Assembly (NCBI RefSeq): GCF_042432905.1
Contig: NZ_JBHLWI010000030.1
Location: 1-64,000 of the forward strand
Origin: Fontibacter flavus
GTDB lineage: Bacteria > Bacteroidota > Bacteroidia > Cytophagales > Cyclobacteriaceae
DNA length: 64,000 bases
Reading direction: 5' to 3'
Below the pieces are notes generated by a model. That model was not told where the DNA came from. It searched no databases and saw only the letters and a program-made list of their open reading frames with translations. Positions 54,298 to 62,310 of the stretch are shown piece by piece. The first letter of the stretch is position 1. Each line of letters starts with the position of its first letter. Both the position numbers and the translations under genes were made by a program.

Positions 54298-55161
54298 TTA
54301 ACCAAGATATGGCTTTAAAGTTTTACTTCTTGAAGTATGTCTTAACCTTCTGATAGCCTTTTCTTTAATCTGCCTAACCCTTTCTCTTGTCAAATTAAAC
54401 TTCTCTCCTATTTCCTCAAGGGTCATTGCATGTTCACCGTTTAAACCGAAGTACAAAGTAATCACATCAGCTTCTCTTGAAGTAAGGGTAGATAGTGCCC
54501 TTTGAACTTCTTTTCTCAATGAATCAGTCATCAGACCATCATCAGGTTTTTCATCACCATCATTTTCAAGCACATCCAACAAGCTGTTCTCTTCACCTTG
54601 AACAAATGGAGCATCCATTGATACGTGTCTACCAGAGATCTTCATGGTGTCCACGACTTCACCGGCAGTTACCTCTAAAACTTCAGCAAGTTCTTCAGGA
54701 GAAGGCTCCCTTTCAAATTTTTGCTCAAGCTCTGAGAAAGTTTTGCTTATTTTGTTCAACGATCCAACTCTATTTAATGGTAACCTAACAATTCTTGATT
54801 GTTCGGCCAAAGCCTGAAGAATGGATTGTCTGATCCACCATACAGCATAGGAAATGAATTTAAAACCTCTGGTTTCATCAAACCTTTGAGCTGCTTTGAT
54901 CAAACCTAAGTTTCCTTCATTGATCAGATCTCCAAGAGAAAGCCCTTGATTTTGATATTGTTTGGCAACAGAAACCACAAATCTTAGGTTGGCCTTGGTC
55001 AATTTTTCCAATGCTAATTGGTCACCTTCGCGAATCCTTTTAGCCAAAACCACCTCTTCGTCTGCGGTAAGTAGGTCAACTTTACCAATCTCTTGAAGAT
55101 ATTTATCAAGTGACTGGCTTTCTCTGTTGGTAATCTGTTTGCTAATTTTTAGCTGCCTCAT
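54298..55161 (-). CDS. rpoD: Primary RNA polymerase sigma factor
   Basis: Directs RNA polymerase to the TTG/TAnnTTTG promoters seen in this window. The 287 residues lack region 1.1 and the non-conserved insert, as is usual in Bacteroidota. Visible regions are 1.2 (SLDKYLQEIGKVDLLTADEE), 2.1-2.4 (ANLRFVVSVAKQYQNQGLSL, KFISYAVWWIRQSIL), 3 and 4.2 with the helix-turn-helix MTLEEIGEKFNLTRERVRQI. It lies 87 nt after pnp and is followed by its own terminator. Confidence 0.96.
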   Translation of the reverse strand: MRQLKISKQITNRESQSLDKYLQEIGKVDLLTADEEVVLAKRIREGDQLALEKLTKANLRFVVSVAKQYQNQGLSLGDLINEGNLGLIKAAQRFDETRGFKFISYAVWWIRQSILQALAEQSRIVRLPLNRVGSLNKISKTFSELEQKFEREPSPEELAEVLEVTAGEVVDTMKISGRHVSMDAPFVQGEENSLLDVLENDGDEKPDDGLMTDSLRKEVQRALSTLTSREADVITLYFGLNGEHAMTLEEIGEKFNLTRERVRQIKEKAIRRLRHTSRSKTLKPYLG

Positions 55162-55248
55162 TCAAGAATATTTATTTTTTCAGTTAAGACTCAATTTATA
55201 ACAGAAATCCATTCAAATAAAGTTCAAAGTAATGAATCACTTCAAAAC

Positions 55249-57390
55249 TTAATCTTTTTTGTCGGATTTTTCAGGTTTTGGCAACAAAACTTTTCTAGAA
55301 AGTTTGAACTTACCTGTCTTTTTATCGACATCAATAAGTTTAACCATAATTTCCTCTCCTGGTTCTAGCACACCTTCCATATTTTCAAGTCTTTCCCACT
55401 TGATTTCAGATATATGCAATAAACCATCTTTGCCTGGCATAAATTCTACAAACGCACCAAATGGCATAATGTTTTTAACCTTACCGGTATATACTTCGCC
55501 AATTTCAGGTTGGGCAACGATTGCTTTGATTCTTGAAATGGCACCATCCATAGAAACCTGATTATTGGAGAAAATATTGATCTTACCCATATTATCTTTC
55601 TCTTCGATAACAATCGTAGCTCCTGTATCTTTCTGGATTTCTTGAATCACTTTACCACCTGGACCAATGACAGCACCAATCAATTCTTTTGGTATTGACA
55701 TGTTGAAAGATCTAGGTGCATGCGGTTTCAAGTCCGGTCTTGGAGCATCCAGCGTCTTAGTGATTTCATTCAGGATATGAAGTCTGCCTTCCCTAGCTTG
55801 GTACAAAGCTTCTTTCAAAACACTGTAATCCAAACCTTCTACCTTAAGATCCATCTGACATGCAGTAATACCTTTTGAAGTTCCTGTCACTTTAAAGTCC
55901 ATATCACCTAAGTGATCTTCATCTCCTAAAATATCGGAAAGGATAGAATACTTACCCGTTTTGGCATCAGATATCATACCCATTGCAATACCAGTTACAG
56001 GAGCCTTAATCGGTACACCTGCGTCCATTAAAGCTAGTGAACCGGCACAAACTGTCGCCATTGAAGAAGATCCGTTTGATTCCAGAATATCTGATACGAC
56101 ACGTATAGTATAAGGGTTTTCATCATCTTTTGGCATTACTTTTTTCAAAGCACGCATTGCCAAATTTCCATGGCCTACCTCTCTCCTGCCCGGTCCTCTA
56201 TTAGGCTTCACTTCACCAGTTGAGAAACCTGGAAAATTATAATGAAGGAAAAACTTATTATAGCCGGAAATCATGGCACCATCTATCATTTGTTCATCCA
56301 ACTTGGTACCCAAAGTACAAGTAGTAATGGACTGGGTTTCCCCTCTTGTAAATACAGCCGAACCATGGGCAGATGGTAAATAATCTACTACCGACCAAAT
56401 GGATCTGATTTCATCCAACTTTCTACCATCCAACCTTTTCTTTTCATTCAAAGTGAGATTTCTCGCTGCTTCTTTATGAATTTTTGCAAAATAAGGACCT
56501 ATCAGAGAGGCTTCGAAACCATGCTCTTCTCCAAGGCTTTCTACGAAAGCATCTTTGATGGCTTTGATTGCTTCAGATCTTTCGTTTTTATTCGCTACCA
56601 ATTTGCTGACTGATGCATAACATTTGTCATAAAGCTCCGCATGCATTTTTTCGAACAATGCTTTATCGGACTTCTCATGGACATATTCCCTTTTTGTCTC
56701 TTTGCCAACCATTTTTGTCAGTTCTTTTTGAACTTGACAATGTCTTTTGATTTCTTCATGGGCAAACTGAAGCGCTTCAACCATTTCGTCTTCAGAAATT
56801 TCATTGGCTTCTCCCTCTACCATGAGGATATAATCTTCTGATCCAGCAACAATAAATTCCATGCTTGCTACCTCCAATTGATTTGGAGTAGGATTGACAA
56901 CCAATTTGCCGTCAATTTTAGCCACTCTAACTTCAGAGATAGGGCCATTAAAAGGAATATCAGAAACTGCTAAAGCTGCAGAAGCGGCTAATCCAGCCAA
57001 ACAATCTGGTAAAACTTCGCTATCCGCAGACATCAGGGTAATATTTACCTGAGTATCAGCGTGAAAATCATCTGGAAAAATCGGTCTAATTGCTCTGTCA
57101 ACCAAACGGCTGATCAAAATTTCATAATCAGAAAGTCTTCCTTCTCTTTTTAGGAATCCTCCGGGAATTTTACCTGAGGCTGCAAATTTTTCTTGATAAT
57201 CAACTGATAAAGGGAGAAAATCAACTCCTTCTAATGCTTCTTTTTTCGAAACAACGGTAGCCAGTAACATGGCATTCCCCATACGCACAACAACTGAACC
57301 ATCAGCTTGCTTAGCCAATGCACCGGTTTCGATGGTGATTTGTCTTCCATCCTCAAGTTGGATGGTTTTGGTGATTAAATTAGGTAACAT
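55249..57390 (-). CDS. pnp: Polyribonucleotide nucleotidyltransferase
   Basis: Phosphorolytic 3'-5' exoribonuclease of RNA decay. The 713 residues show two RNase-PH domains (the second with RGETQSITTCTLGT and KVTGTSKGITACQMDLKVEG), a KH domain (IPKELIGAVIGPGGKVIQEI, about 555-575) and an S1 domain (GEVYTGKVKNIMPFGAFVEF, about 622-641). Length is normal. It lies downstream of rpsO, the classical arrangement, with a hairpin between them that may be an attenuator or processing site. Confidence 0.97.
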   Translation of the reverse strand: MLPNLITKTIQLEDGRQITIETGALAKQADGSVVVRMGNAMLLATVVSKKEALEGVDFLPLSVDYQEKFAASGKIPGGFLKREGRLSDYEILISRLVDRAIRPIFPDDFHADTQVNITLMSADSEVLPDCLAGLAASAALAVSDIPFNGPISEVRVAKIDGKLVVNPTPNQLEVASMEFIVAGSEDYILMVEGEANEISEDEMVEALQFAHEEIKRHCQVQKELTKMVGKETKREYVHEKSDKALFEKMHAELYDKCYASVSKLVANKNERSEAIKAIKDAFVESLGEEHGFEASLIGPYFAKIHKEAARNLTLNEKKRLDGRKLDEIRSIWSVVDYLPSAHGSAVFTRGETQSITTCTLGTKLDEQMIDGAMISGYNKFFLHYNFPGFSTGEVKPNRGPGRREVGHGNLAMRALKKVMPKDDENPYTIRVVSDILESNGSSSMATVCAGSLALMDAGVPIKAPVTGIAMGMISDAKTGKYSILSDILGDEDHLGDMDFKVTGTSKGITACQMDLKVEGLDYSVLKEALYQAREGRLHILNEITKTLDAPRPDLKPHAPRSFNMSIPKELIGAVIGPGGKVIQEIQKDTGATIVIEEKDNMGKINIFSNNQVSMDGAISRIKAIVAQPEIGEVYTGKVKNIMPFGAFVEFMPGKDGLLHISEIKWERLENMEGVLEPGEEIMVKLIDVDKKTGKFKLSRKVLLPKPEKSDKKD

Positions 57391-57453
57391 AGTAATTTGT
57401 TAAGAATAAATGTAGTAAAGATTTAAAAGTAAGGTCTAATATCAGGGGGAAAC

Positions 57454-57486
57454 AAAAAAGTAAGGTTCTCACAAAGAGAACCTTAC
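57454..57486 (-). terminator. Hairpin terminator between rpsO and pnp
   Basis: GTAAGGTTCTC (57460-57470) pairs perfectly with GAGAACCTTAC (57476-57486) around a 5-nt loop; on the minus strand a T-run follows (complement of 57454-57459). It begins 13 nt after the rpsO stop. Confidence 0.85.
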
Positions 57487-57499
57487 ATTGAAATAATGT

Positions 57500-57775
57500 T
57501 TATTTACGTAATCCAAGCTCTGCGATAATTGCTCTATATCTCTCAATATCATTCTTGATAAGGTAGTTTAGCAATCTTCTTCTTTTACCAACCAACTTCA
57601 TCAAACTTAATCTTGATGTATGGTCTTTTTTGTTGGATTTCAAATGGTCAGTCAAATGCTGAATTCTGAAAGTAAACAACGCAATCTGCGATTCCGGTGA
57701 ACCTGTGTCAGTTTCAGATTTTAACCTGCCATGATTTTTGAATAACTCTGCTTTTTTCTCTGAAGTTAAATACAT
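57500..57775 (-). CDS. rpsO: 30S ribosomal protein S15
   Basis: Primary binding protein of the 16S rRNA central domain. The 91 residues match the family: TDTGSPESQIALFTFRIQHL, DHTSRLSLMKLVGKRRRLLN and the C-terminal YRAIIAELGLRK. It is followed by a terminator and pnp. Confidence 0.97.
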   Translation of the reverse strand: MYLTSEKKAELFKNHGRLKSETDTGSPESQIALFTFRIQHLTDHLKSNKKDHTSRLSLMKLVGKRRRLLNYLIKNDIERYRAIIAELGLRK

Positions 57776-57845
57776 GTCTAGTTAAATTTATTGTTTTAAA
57801 ACAGCCACAAAGTTAAAACCTTTATTTTGAATTTAAAAATGACCT

Positions 57846-59588
57846 TCAGGTTTTAGAATATTTTCTTTTAAACCAAAGTTGAATTTTTCTGAAAAACTCC
57901 ACATATGCATCTGCTTCAAATAAGCGGGCATCCTTCCTTGCCTGTTTCAGAAAAAATAAGCCAAACGGTAAGAGTACCAAATTAGAAAACCAAGTTCCGA
58001 ATAGGGGGTCTGTAACTCCCTCCTTTGCCCATTTCTCCCCGGTGATAGTTAACATATAAAAGATGATGAAAAAAATAATGGAAACAAGCACTGGCATCCC
58101 CAAACCGCCTTTTTTGATGATTGCGCCTAGAGGTGCCCCAATCAGAAACATTACAATACAAGCAAATGCAGTAGTATATTTCTGATAAATAGCAATCTGA
58201 TATCGTCTATGTTCTCTTTCAAGATTGTCTATTTCCCTGAGTTTGTTGTTGAAATTATTCTTAATTGTCCGGGCATTATTCATTGCCACTGTCGCCGCCC
58301 TAGATTGATAATTGCCTTTCGTAATCAATGAATCTAATTTCTCCTTGAATTCTGGCGAGAATTCTGTAACCTTTATAACTGGTTTAATAACTTTCCGTAA
58401 AGAATCTTCAGCTGATGCTATCCTAGCAGTATTCATTGCTGTTGTAGGACCATTTCTAAAAGGTGTTTTAGGTACAGTGACAATATCAGTTGCCTGAACT
58501 GAATCTGCAGCAATCATTTTCAATGTGTCATTTGAAAGTGAACTAACGTCTATTTCCTTGACTGCATTAATAGATTGGCCGGAGTTAGTTAATTGGTTTC
58601 TTTTACGCTCTTCAGCCTTGATTGACTTTAAAGAATCATAAATTATTTTTTTCTCTGCAATATCCTTAGGCGGGGAAATTCTTTTATCCCTCCCAAAATA
58701 AGTGTAAGAACTCTCGGTGGTTAAATAATTATAATAAACTATGGAATTAACTTCAAAAGCCATTGAGTCTAATCCATCCCTTAACTGGGAAATATTTTTT
58801 ATAGATCTATTTGTGGACCAGAGGTCTTCAGGTGTTCTATTGAGTTGGAAAGATTCCAGATTAAAAACTATTTGATTCTCTGAAAATCTCGTTCTACTAA
58901 AATCAACAGGTTTTTCATTAATTCCTCTTTGGCTTCTTGATTCTTTGTAACTGACGCCATTATAAAGCGTCAATCGCATATACCTATCATTGAAAAAAGG
59001 CTCCATCCTGCCTGAATCGGCCAATATCACATTGATATTGCCTTGTCCTTCTGTGTGGTCATAAATGATTACATCTTTTAACCGGACATCATCCAGCTTT
59101 TGATTGACTTTAATACTGTAATTAGGTATTCCTGCATAAAAGACACCTTCCTTTATATCCAATGCCGGGGATTTCATCCTGATATCATAGAGAAGGCTGA
59201 AAGTCTTGAGGTTGACCTTGGGAACAAGATAGTTATTGGATAGAAATGCAAGTATTGTCAGGATCACTACAAAAACACCGATAGGCCTTAAGGTCCTTAA
59301 CAAGGAAATCCCACTGCTTTTAATGGCTGTAAGCTCAAAATGTTCTCCTAAATTGCCGAAGGTCATCAATGCAGATAAAAGTACTGCCAATGGCAAAGCC
59401 ATTGGTGAAATACTGATTACAAAATAGGAAATCAGCTCCATATAAATCATAAAGCTCAAGCCCTTTCCGAATATTTCATCGAAATACTTGAGCATATTCA
59501 CGGTAAGCAGAATAAAATCCACTACCACAAAGGTCAAAAAGAAGGGTCCTATAAAAGACCCTAATATAAGCTTATCAAGTTTTTTCAT
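57846..59588 (-). CDS. LptF/LptG-family permease
   Basis: Inner-membrane component of the LPS-export ABC transporter (YjgP/YjgQ family). The 580 residues show three N-terminal membrane helices (ILGSFIGPFFLTFVVVDFIL and two more, with SPMALPLAVLLSALMTFGNL) and three C-terminal ones (YTTAFACIVMFLIGAPLGAI, IIFFIIFYMLTITGEKWAKE). Between them is a long periplasmic beta-jellyroll with an insertion (about 290-440) rich in Lys, Ser and Thr, making it longer than the usual 360 residues. The partner permease and LptB are not in the window. Whether it is F or G cannot be told. Confidence 0.88.
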   Translation of the reverse strand: MKKLDKLILGSFIGPFFLTFVVVDFILLTVNMLKYFDEIFGKGLSFMIYMELISYFVISISPMALPLAVLLSALMTFGNLGEHFELTAIKSSGISLLRTLRPIGVFVVILTILAFLSNNYLVPKVNLKTFSLLYDIRMKSPALDIKEGVFYAGIPNYSIKVNQKLDDVRLKDVIIYDHTEGQGNINVILADSGRMEPFFNDRYMRLTLYNGVSYKESRSQRGINEKPVDFSRTRFSENQIVFNLESFQLNRTPEDLWSTNRSIKNISQLRDGLDSMAFEVNSIVYYNYLTTESSYTYFGRDKRISPPKDIAEKKIIYDSLKSIKAEERKRNQLTNSGQSINAVKEIDVSSLSNDTLKMIAADSVQATDIVTVPKTPFRNGPTTAMNTARIASAEDSLRKVIKPVIKVTEFSPEFKEKLDSLITKGNYQSRAATVAMNNARTIKNNFNNKLREIDNLEREHRRYQIAIYQKYTTAFACIVMFLIGAPLGAIIKKGGLGMPVLVSIIFFIIFYMLTITGEKWAKEGVTDPLFGTWFSNLVLLPFGLFFLKQARKDARLFEADAYVEFFRKIQLWFKRKYSKT

Positions 59589-59661
59589 CCAGAAACCAGG
59601 CCGTAATCAATTGATACGGCAAAGTTGACAATAATATTCAAAATTTCTTTAAAAATCCGAG

Positions 59662-60057
59662 TTAACCTCCTATCATTTCTTTAAGATTATTGACTAAGTT
59701 TTCCCAAATAGACTCCAGTTCCTCATCATCATAAGAATCACTGTAATCAATCACCTTCAGAAATAAGGTTTGAGTCAACTCATTTTCCTCGATTTTAAAT
59801 TCAATATATGAGTTATCGGTTTCATCAGGATTATTTGGGTCAAAAAACTCAAATTTCACATGATAATTTCCTCTCAAGGATACTATTCTCCCATAATGCT
59901 CCTCTCCATCATAATGAAAGATATAATCTTTATCTTCATTTATAGAAACATCGTCAGCAAACCATTCAGCAAGTCCACTTGCTGTACTCAAATAGGGAAA
60001 TAGAATTTTCCTTGAAGTATTGATTTGATAATCAGCAACAAACTTGTTTTTTACCAT
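59662..60057 (-). CDS. START-like (SRPBCC) domain protein
   Basis: The 131 residues form one START/AHA1-like domain: an N-terminal strand FVADYQINTSRKILFPYL, SGLAEWFADDVSINEDKDYI and a C-terminal amphipathic helix LESIWENLVNNLKEMIGG. The Asp/Glu-rich composition is typical of the Bacteroidota group. It probably binds a hydrophobic ligand or a partner protein; none is known to me. It ends 74 nt before the LptF/G start on the same strand. Confidence 0.82.
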   Translation of the reverse strand: MVKNKFVADYQINTSRKILFPYLSTASGLAEWFADDVSINEDKDYIFHYDGEEHYGRIVSLRGNYHVKFEFFDPNNPDETDNSYIEFKIEENELTQTLFLKVIDYSDSYDDEELESIWENLVNNLKEMIGG

Positions 60058-60107
60058 TTTATTCTAATTTTTGTTCATAAAAAATCACTTTTTTTACACC
60101 AAATTAC

Positions 60108-60138
60108 TTGCAATTAATGAAGTAAGCCAGCATATTTG
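60108..60138 (+). promoter_or_regulatory. Promoter of tRNA-Met
   Basis: TTG (60108-60110), a 20-nt spacer and CATATTTG (60131-60138), one mismatch from TAnnTTTG; the tRNA begins 11 nt downstream. Confidence 0.65.
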
Positions 60139-60149
60139 CATTCCCATTT

Positions 60150-60223
60150 GGCGAGGTAGCTCAGTTGGTTAGAGCGCAGGATTCATAACCCTGAGGTCAG
60201 GGGTTCAACTCCCCTCCTCGCTA
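60150..60223 (+). tRNA. tRNA-Met (CAT)
   Basis: A 74-nt cloverleaf: acceptor GGCGAGG/CCTCGCT, D-arm GCTCAGTTGGTTAGAGC, anticodon CAT in GATTCATAACC, T-arm AGGGGTTCAACTCCCCT, discriminator A; CCA not encoded. G at position 1 argues against the initiator. Elongator Met is the first choice, but an Ile tRNA with lysidine-modified CAT is not excluded. Confidence 0.93.
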
Positions 60224-60229
60224 CTCACA

Positions 60230-60253
60230 AGCCCCTCTTTTGGGGCTTTTTTT
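60230..60253 (+). terminator. Terminator of tRNA-Met
   Basis: AGCCCC (60230-60235) pairs with GGGGCT (60242-60247), then seven T. The same hairpin recurs at 60596-60618. Confidence 0.9.
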
Positions 60254-60270
60254 ATTTAACTCTTTAATCT

Positions 60271-60525
60271 ATGTACTGCGTTTACGTTCTCTATTCTTTT
60301 TCCGCAAACAGACTCTACACTGGTATGACCACTGACCTTATCACAAGGTTCAATTTCCATAATTCCAAATCTACAAAAGGCTTTACCCTCAGATTCAGAC
60401 CTTGGTATTGTATACATACCGAGTTCTTTGACTCAAAGAAGGATGCACTACTAAGAGAAAAGGAACTCAAATCAGGAAAAGGAAGGGAATGGATAAAACA
60501 CCAAATTCTTCCTAAATTCCTTTAG
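60271..60525 (+). CDS. Small GIY-YIG nuclease-domain protein downstream of tRNA-Met
   Basis: A single-domain GIY-YIG protein of 84 residues (UPF0213/URI type): CVYVLYSFS (GIY strand), NRLYTGMTTDLITRFNFHN (YIG strand and catalytic-type Arg near 26), WYCIHTEFFDSKKDALLREK and KSGKGREWIKHQ, which hold the helix with the catalytic Glu. Both active-site halves look complete. It begins 18 nt after the tRNA-Met terminator on the same strand, and its TAG stop lies in the 5' end of a partial tRNA-Met copy. A nearly identical but truncated copy follows. Function is unknown; a DNA nuclease role is by family. Confidence 0.85.
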   Translation: MYCVYVLYSFSANRLYTGMTTDLITRFNFHNSKSTKGFTLRFRPWYCIHTEFFDSKKDALLREKELKSGKGREWIKHQILPKFL

Positions 60526-60590
60526 CGCTGGATTCATATCCGCCGCGGCGGACAGGGTCCCGATAGCTATCGGGATCCCCTCCTCGCTAC
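60522..60590 (+). pseudogene. Partial tRNA-Met relic with palindromes in place of the T-arm
   Basis: Reads from the 3' side of the D-arm (TTAGCGC) through an altered anticodon hairpin (GGATTCATATCC) to the acceptor 3' strand (CCTCCTCGCTACT, same as the tRNA end). Between them are two perfect palindromes instead of the variable region and T-loop: TCCGCCGCGGCGGA (60539-60552) and TCCCGATAGCTATCGGGA (60558-60575). The 5' acceptor strand is missing, so it is not a tRNA gene. Confidence 0.8.
60558..60575. repeat. 18-bp perfect palindrome TCCCGATAGCTATCGGGA
   Basis: Occupies the T-arm position of the tRNA-Met relic. Its arms match those of the palindromes in the tRNA-Asp relics and at 818-833. Confidence 0.8.
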
Positions 60591-60595
60591 TCACA

Positions 60596-60618
60596 AGCCC
60601 CTCTTTTGGGGCTTTTTT
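60596..60618 (+). terminator. Duplicated copy of the tRNA-Met terminator
   Basis: AGCCCC/GGGGCT hairpin and T-run, same sequence as at 60230-60253 apart from one fewer T. It forms part of the tandem duplication. Confidence 0.8.
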
Positions 60619-60637
60619 ATTTAACTCTTTAACCTCT

Positions 60638-60787
60638 ATGTTCTGCGTCTACGTTCTCTATTCTTTTTCCGCAAACAGACTCTATACAGGTATGACCACT
60701 GACCTTATCACAAGGTTTAATTTCCACAATTCCAAATCTTCAAAAGGCTTTACAACCAGATTCAGACCCTCAAACTGGATTCAATAA
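60638..60787 (+). pseudogene. Truncated second copy of the GIY-YIG gene
   Basis: The first 44 codons match the gene at 60271 with only a few, mostly synonymous, changes (Y2F, one Thr to Ser, one Leu to Thr). After FRP the sequence departs, giving SNWIQ and TAA at 60785-60787, for 49 residues in total. The catalytic-Glu helix is absent. The break lies at ACTGGATTCAATAACC, which resembles the tRNA-Met anticodon region. Confidence 0.85.
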
Positions 60788-60951
60788 CCTTTCAACAAAA
60801 ACTCATGACATCAACTGAAGAGTTTTATTATTAAGGAAAATGTAAAACCTGAAAATGCTGTCAATTTGCATGTTTTACCTTGGGTAATCCGTTCTTTTGT
60901 AATATAGTAAAATTTGAGAAATAGACACTAACCGGATAAAAAATTGGGCAT

Positions 60952-60977
60952 AAAAAAAGCCCTGAATATTCAGGGCT
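60952..60977 (-). terminator. Terminator of the thrS-infC-rpmI-rplT operon
   Basis: AGCCCTGAATATTCAGGGCT (60958-60977) is a perfect palindrome; on the minus strand it is followed by seven T. It lies 25 nt after the rplT stop. Confidence 0.9.
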
Positions 60978-61002
60978 AATTTAAAGTAAGGTTGTGCCTT
61001 TC

Positions 61003-61347
61003 TTACTTTACTTTTTCAACTACAGCTTTGAATGCCTCGGGATGATTCATCGCCAAATCAGCAAGAACTTTTCTGTTCAATTCGATATCAGCTTTCTTCA
61101 ACATTCCCATAAATTGTGAATAAGAGATGCCATATTGTCTGGCACCCGCGTTGATACGCTGGATCCATAGGGCTCTGAATTCTCTTTTCTTAGCCTTTCT
61201 GTCTCTGTACGCGTACTGTAAACCTTTTTCATACTTGTTTTTGGCTACCGTCCAAACGTTTTTACCTCTTCCGAAGTAGCCTCTTGTTGCTTTTAGGATT
61301 TTTTTTCTTCTTGCTCTAGAAGCAACTGCATTTACTGATCTTGGCAT
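61003..61347 (-). CDS. rplT: 50S ribosomal protein L20
   Basis: Early 23S rRNA-binding protein. The 114 residues match L20: PRSVNAVASRARRKKILK, RGKNVWTVAKNKYEKGLQYA, FRALWIQRINAGARQYGISY. It is the last gene of the conserved thrS-infC-rpmI-rplT operon. Confidence 0.97.
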   Translation of the reverse strand: MPRSVNAVASRARRKKILKATRGYFGRGKNVWTVAKNKYEKGLQYAYRDRKAKKREFRALWIQRINAGARQYGISYSQFMGMLKKADIELNRKVLADLAMNHPEAFKAVVEKVK

Positions 61348-61450
61348 AGTTTTAAATTTTTTGACTCTAGGTGCCTCTCGGACTTAATGAACCTCAGCGT
61401 CTGGTGAATAAATTAACCTTATTAATTTGTTTGAAAGAATAAGAATCAGA

Positions 61451-61648
61451 TTATCCGATTCTCAACATTGCTTTTACTCTTCCTTCATCTGACTCATGAA
61501 CCATTCCCATTTGAGTTAGATTTCTCTTTCTCTTGGTAGATTTTTTGGTCAGGATGTGGCTTTTGTAAGCATGCTTCCTTCTGATTTTTCCGGTTCCAGT
61601 CAACTTGAACCTTTTTTTCGCACTTGATTTTGTTTTTACTTTAGGCAT
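61451..61648 (-). CDS. rpmI: 50S ribosomal protein L35
   Basis: Very basic 65-residue protein with the L35 signature KTKSSAKKRFKLTGTGKIRR and KSHILTKKSTKRKRNL. It lies 22 nt after infC and 103 nt before rplT. Confidence 0.97.
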   Translation of the reverse strand: MPKVKTKSSAKKRFKLTGTGKIRRKHAYKSHILTKKSTKRKRNLTQMGMVHESDEGRVKAMLRIG

Positions 61649-61670
61649 AACTGTATTTGTTTGTTGAAAA

Positions 61671-62222
61671 TTATTTCTTAGCTGATTTAGGAGCTAGAAA
61701 AAGGAACATTCTCTTTCCTTCTAACTTAGGCAACTGCTCTACCTGAGCATAATCCTCCAACTCCTGCGCAAACCTCAATAACAACATCTCTCCTCTTTCC
61801 TTAAACACAATTGACCTTCCGACAAAATGGACATAAGCTTTAACCTTCGCCCCTTCCTTTAAGAAGTTAATCGCATGCTTCAACTTGAAGTTGAAATCAT
61901 GGTCATCTGTATTTGGACCAAACCTAATTTCTTTCAAAACAGTCTTGGAAGCATTGGCTTTAATTTCCTTCTGCTTTTTCTTCTGCTCGTACTTAAATTT
62001 GGCATAATCAATCACCTTACAAACAGGTGGATTGGCATTGGGAGAAATTTCTACGAGATCAAGTTCATTTTCCTCAGCGAGTTTTAGTGCCGCAGATAGT
62101 GATAGAACAGCATTTCCTCCTTCAACGAAATCTCCTACTATCCTTACTTCTCTTGCCCTAATTTTTTCATTCACCTTATAGGGTTCTTCTTGTCTCTGTC
62201 TGAACGGTGTTTTTCCTTTCAA
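61671..62222 (-). CDS. infC: Translation initiation factor IF-3 with a non-ATG start
   Basis: Binds the 30S subunit and checks start codons. The 183 residues have the N-domain (VNEKIRAREVRIVGDFVEGG), the lysine-rich linker (FKYEQKKKQKEIKANAS) and the C-domain (LKEIRFGPNTDDHDFNFKLK). No ATG is available at the 5' end: the frame reads ATA-TTA-ATT-TTG-AAA, so translation starts at TTG (62222), ATT (62225) or ATA (62231). Because IF-3 itself rejects non-AUG codons, such starts give negative feedback, as known for the AUU start of E. coli infC. It follows thrS by 88 nt. Confidence 0.95.
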   Translation of the reverse strand: MKGKTPFRQRQEEPYKVNEKIRAREVRIVGDFVEGGNAVLSLSAALKLAEENELDLVEISPNANPPVCKVIDYAKFKYEQKKKQKEIKANASKTVLKEIRFGPNTDDHDFNFKLKHAINFLKEGAKVKAYVHFVGRSIVFKERGEMLLLRFAQELEDYAQVEQLPKLEGKRMFLFLAPKSAKK

Positions 62223-62310
62223 AATTAATATGGTTGTTTTAATGAAATTGCGTGCAAATATCGGAATAATTTTGAGATTTAAAAAATCTCCTACTTTATA
62301 CCTTAATAAT

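Noticed and set aside
60638..60787. Intact second GIY-YIG gene
   Set aside because: It stops after 49 codons and lacks the catalytic-Glu helix.
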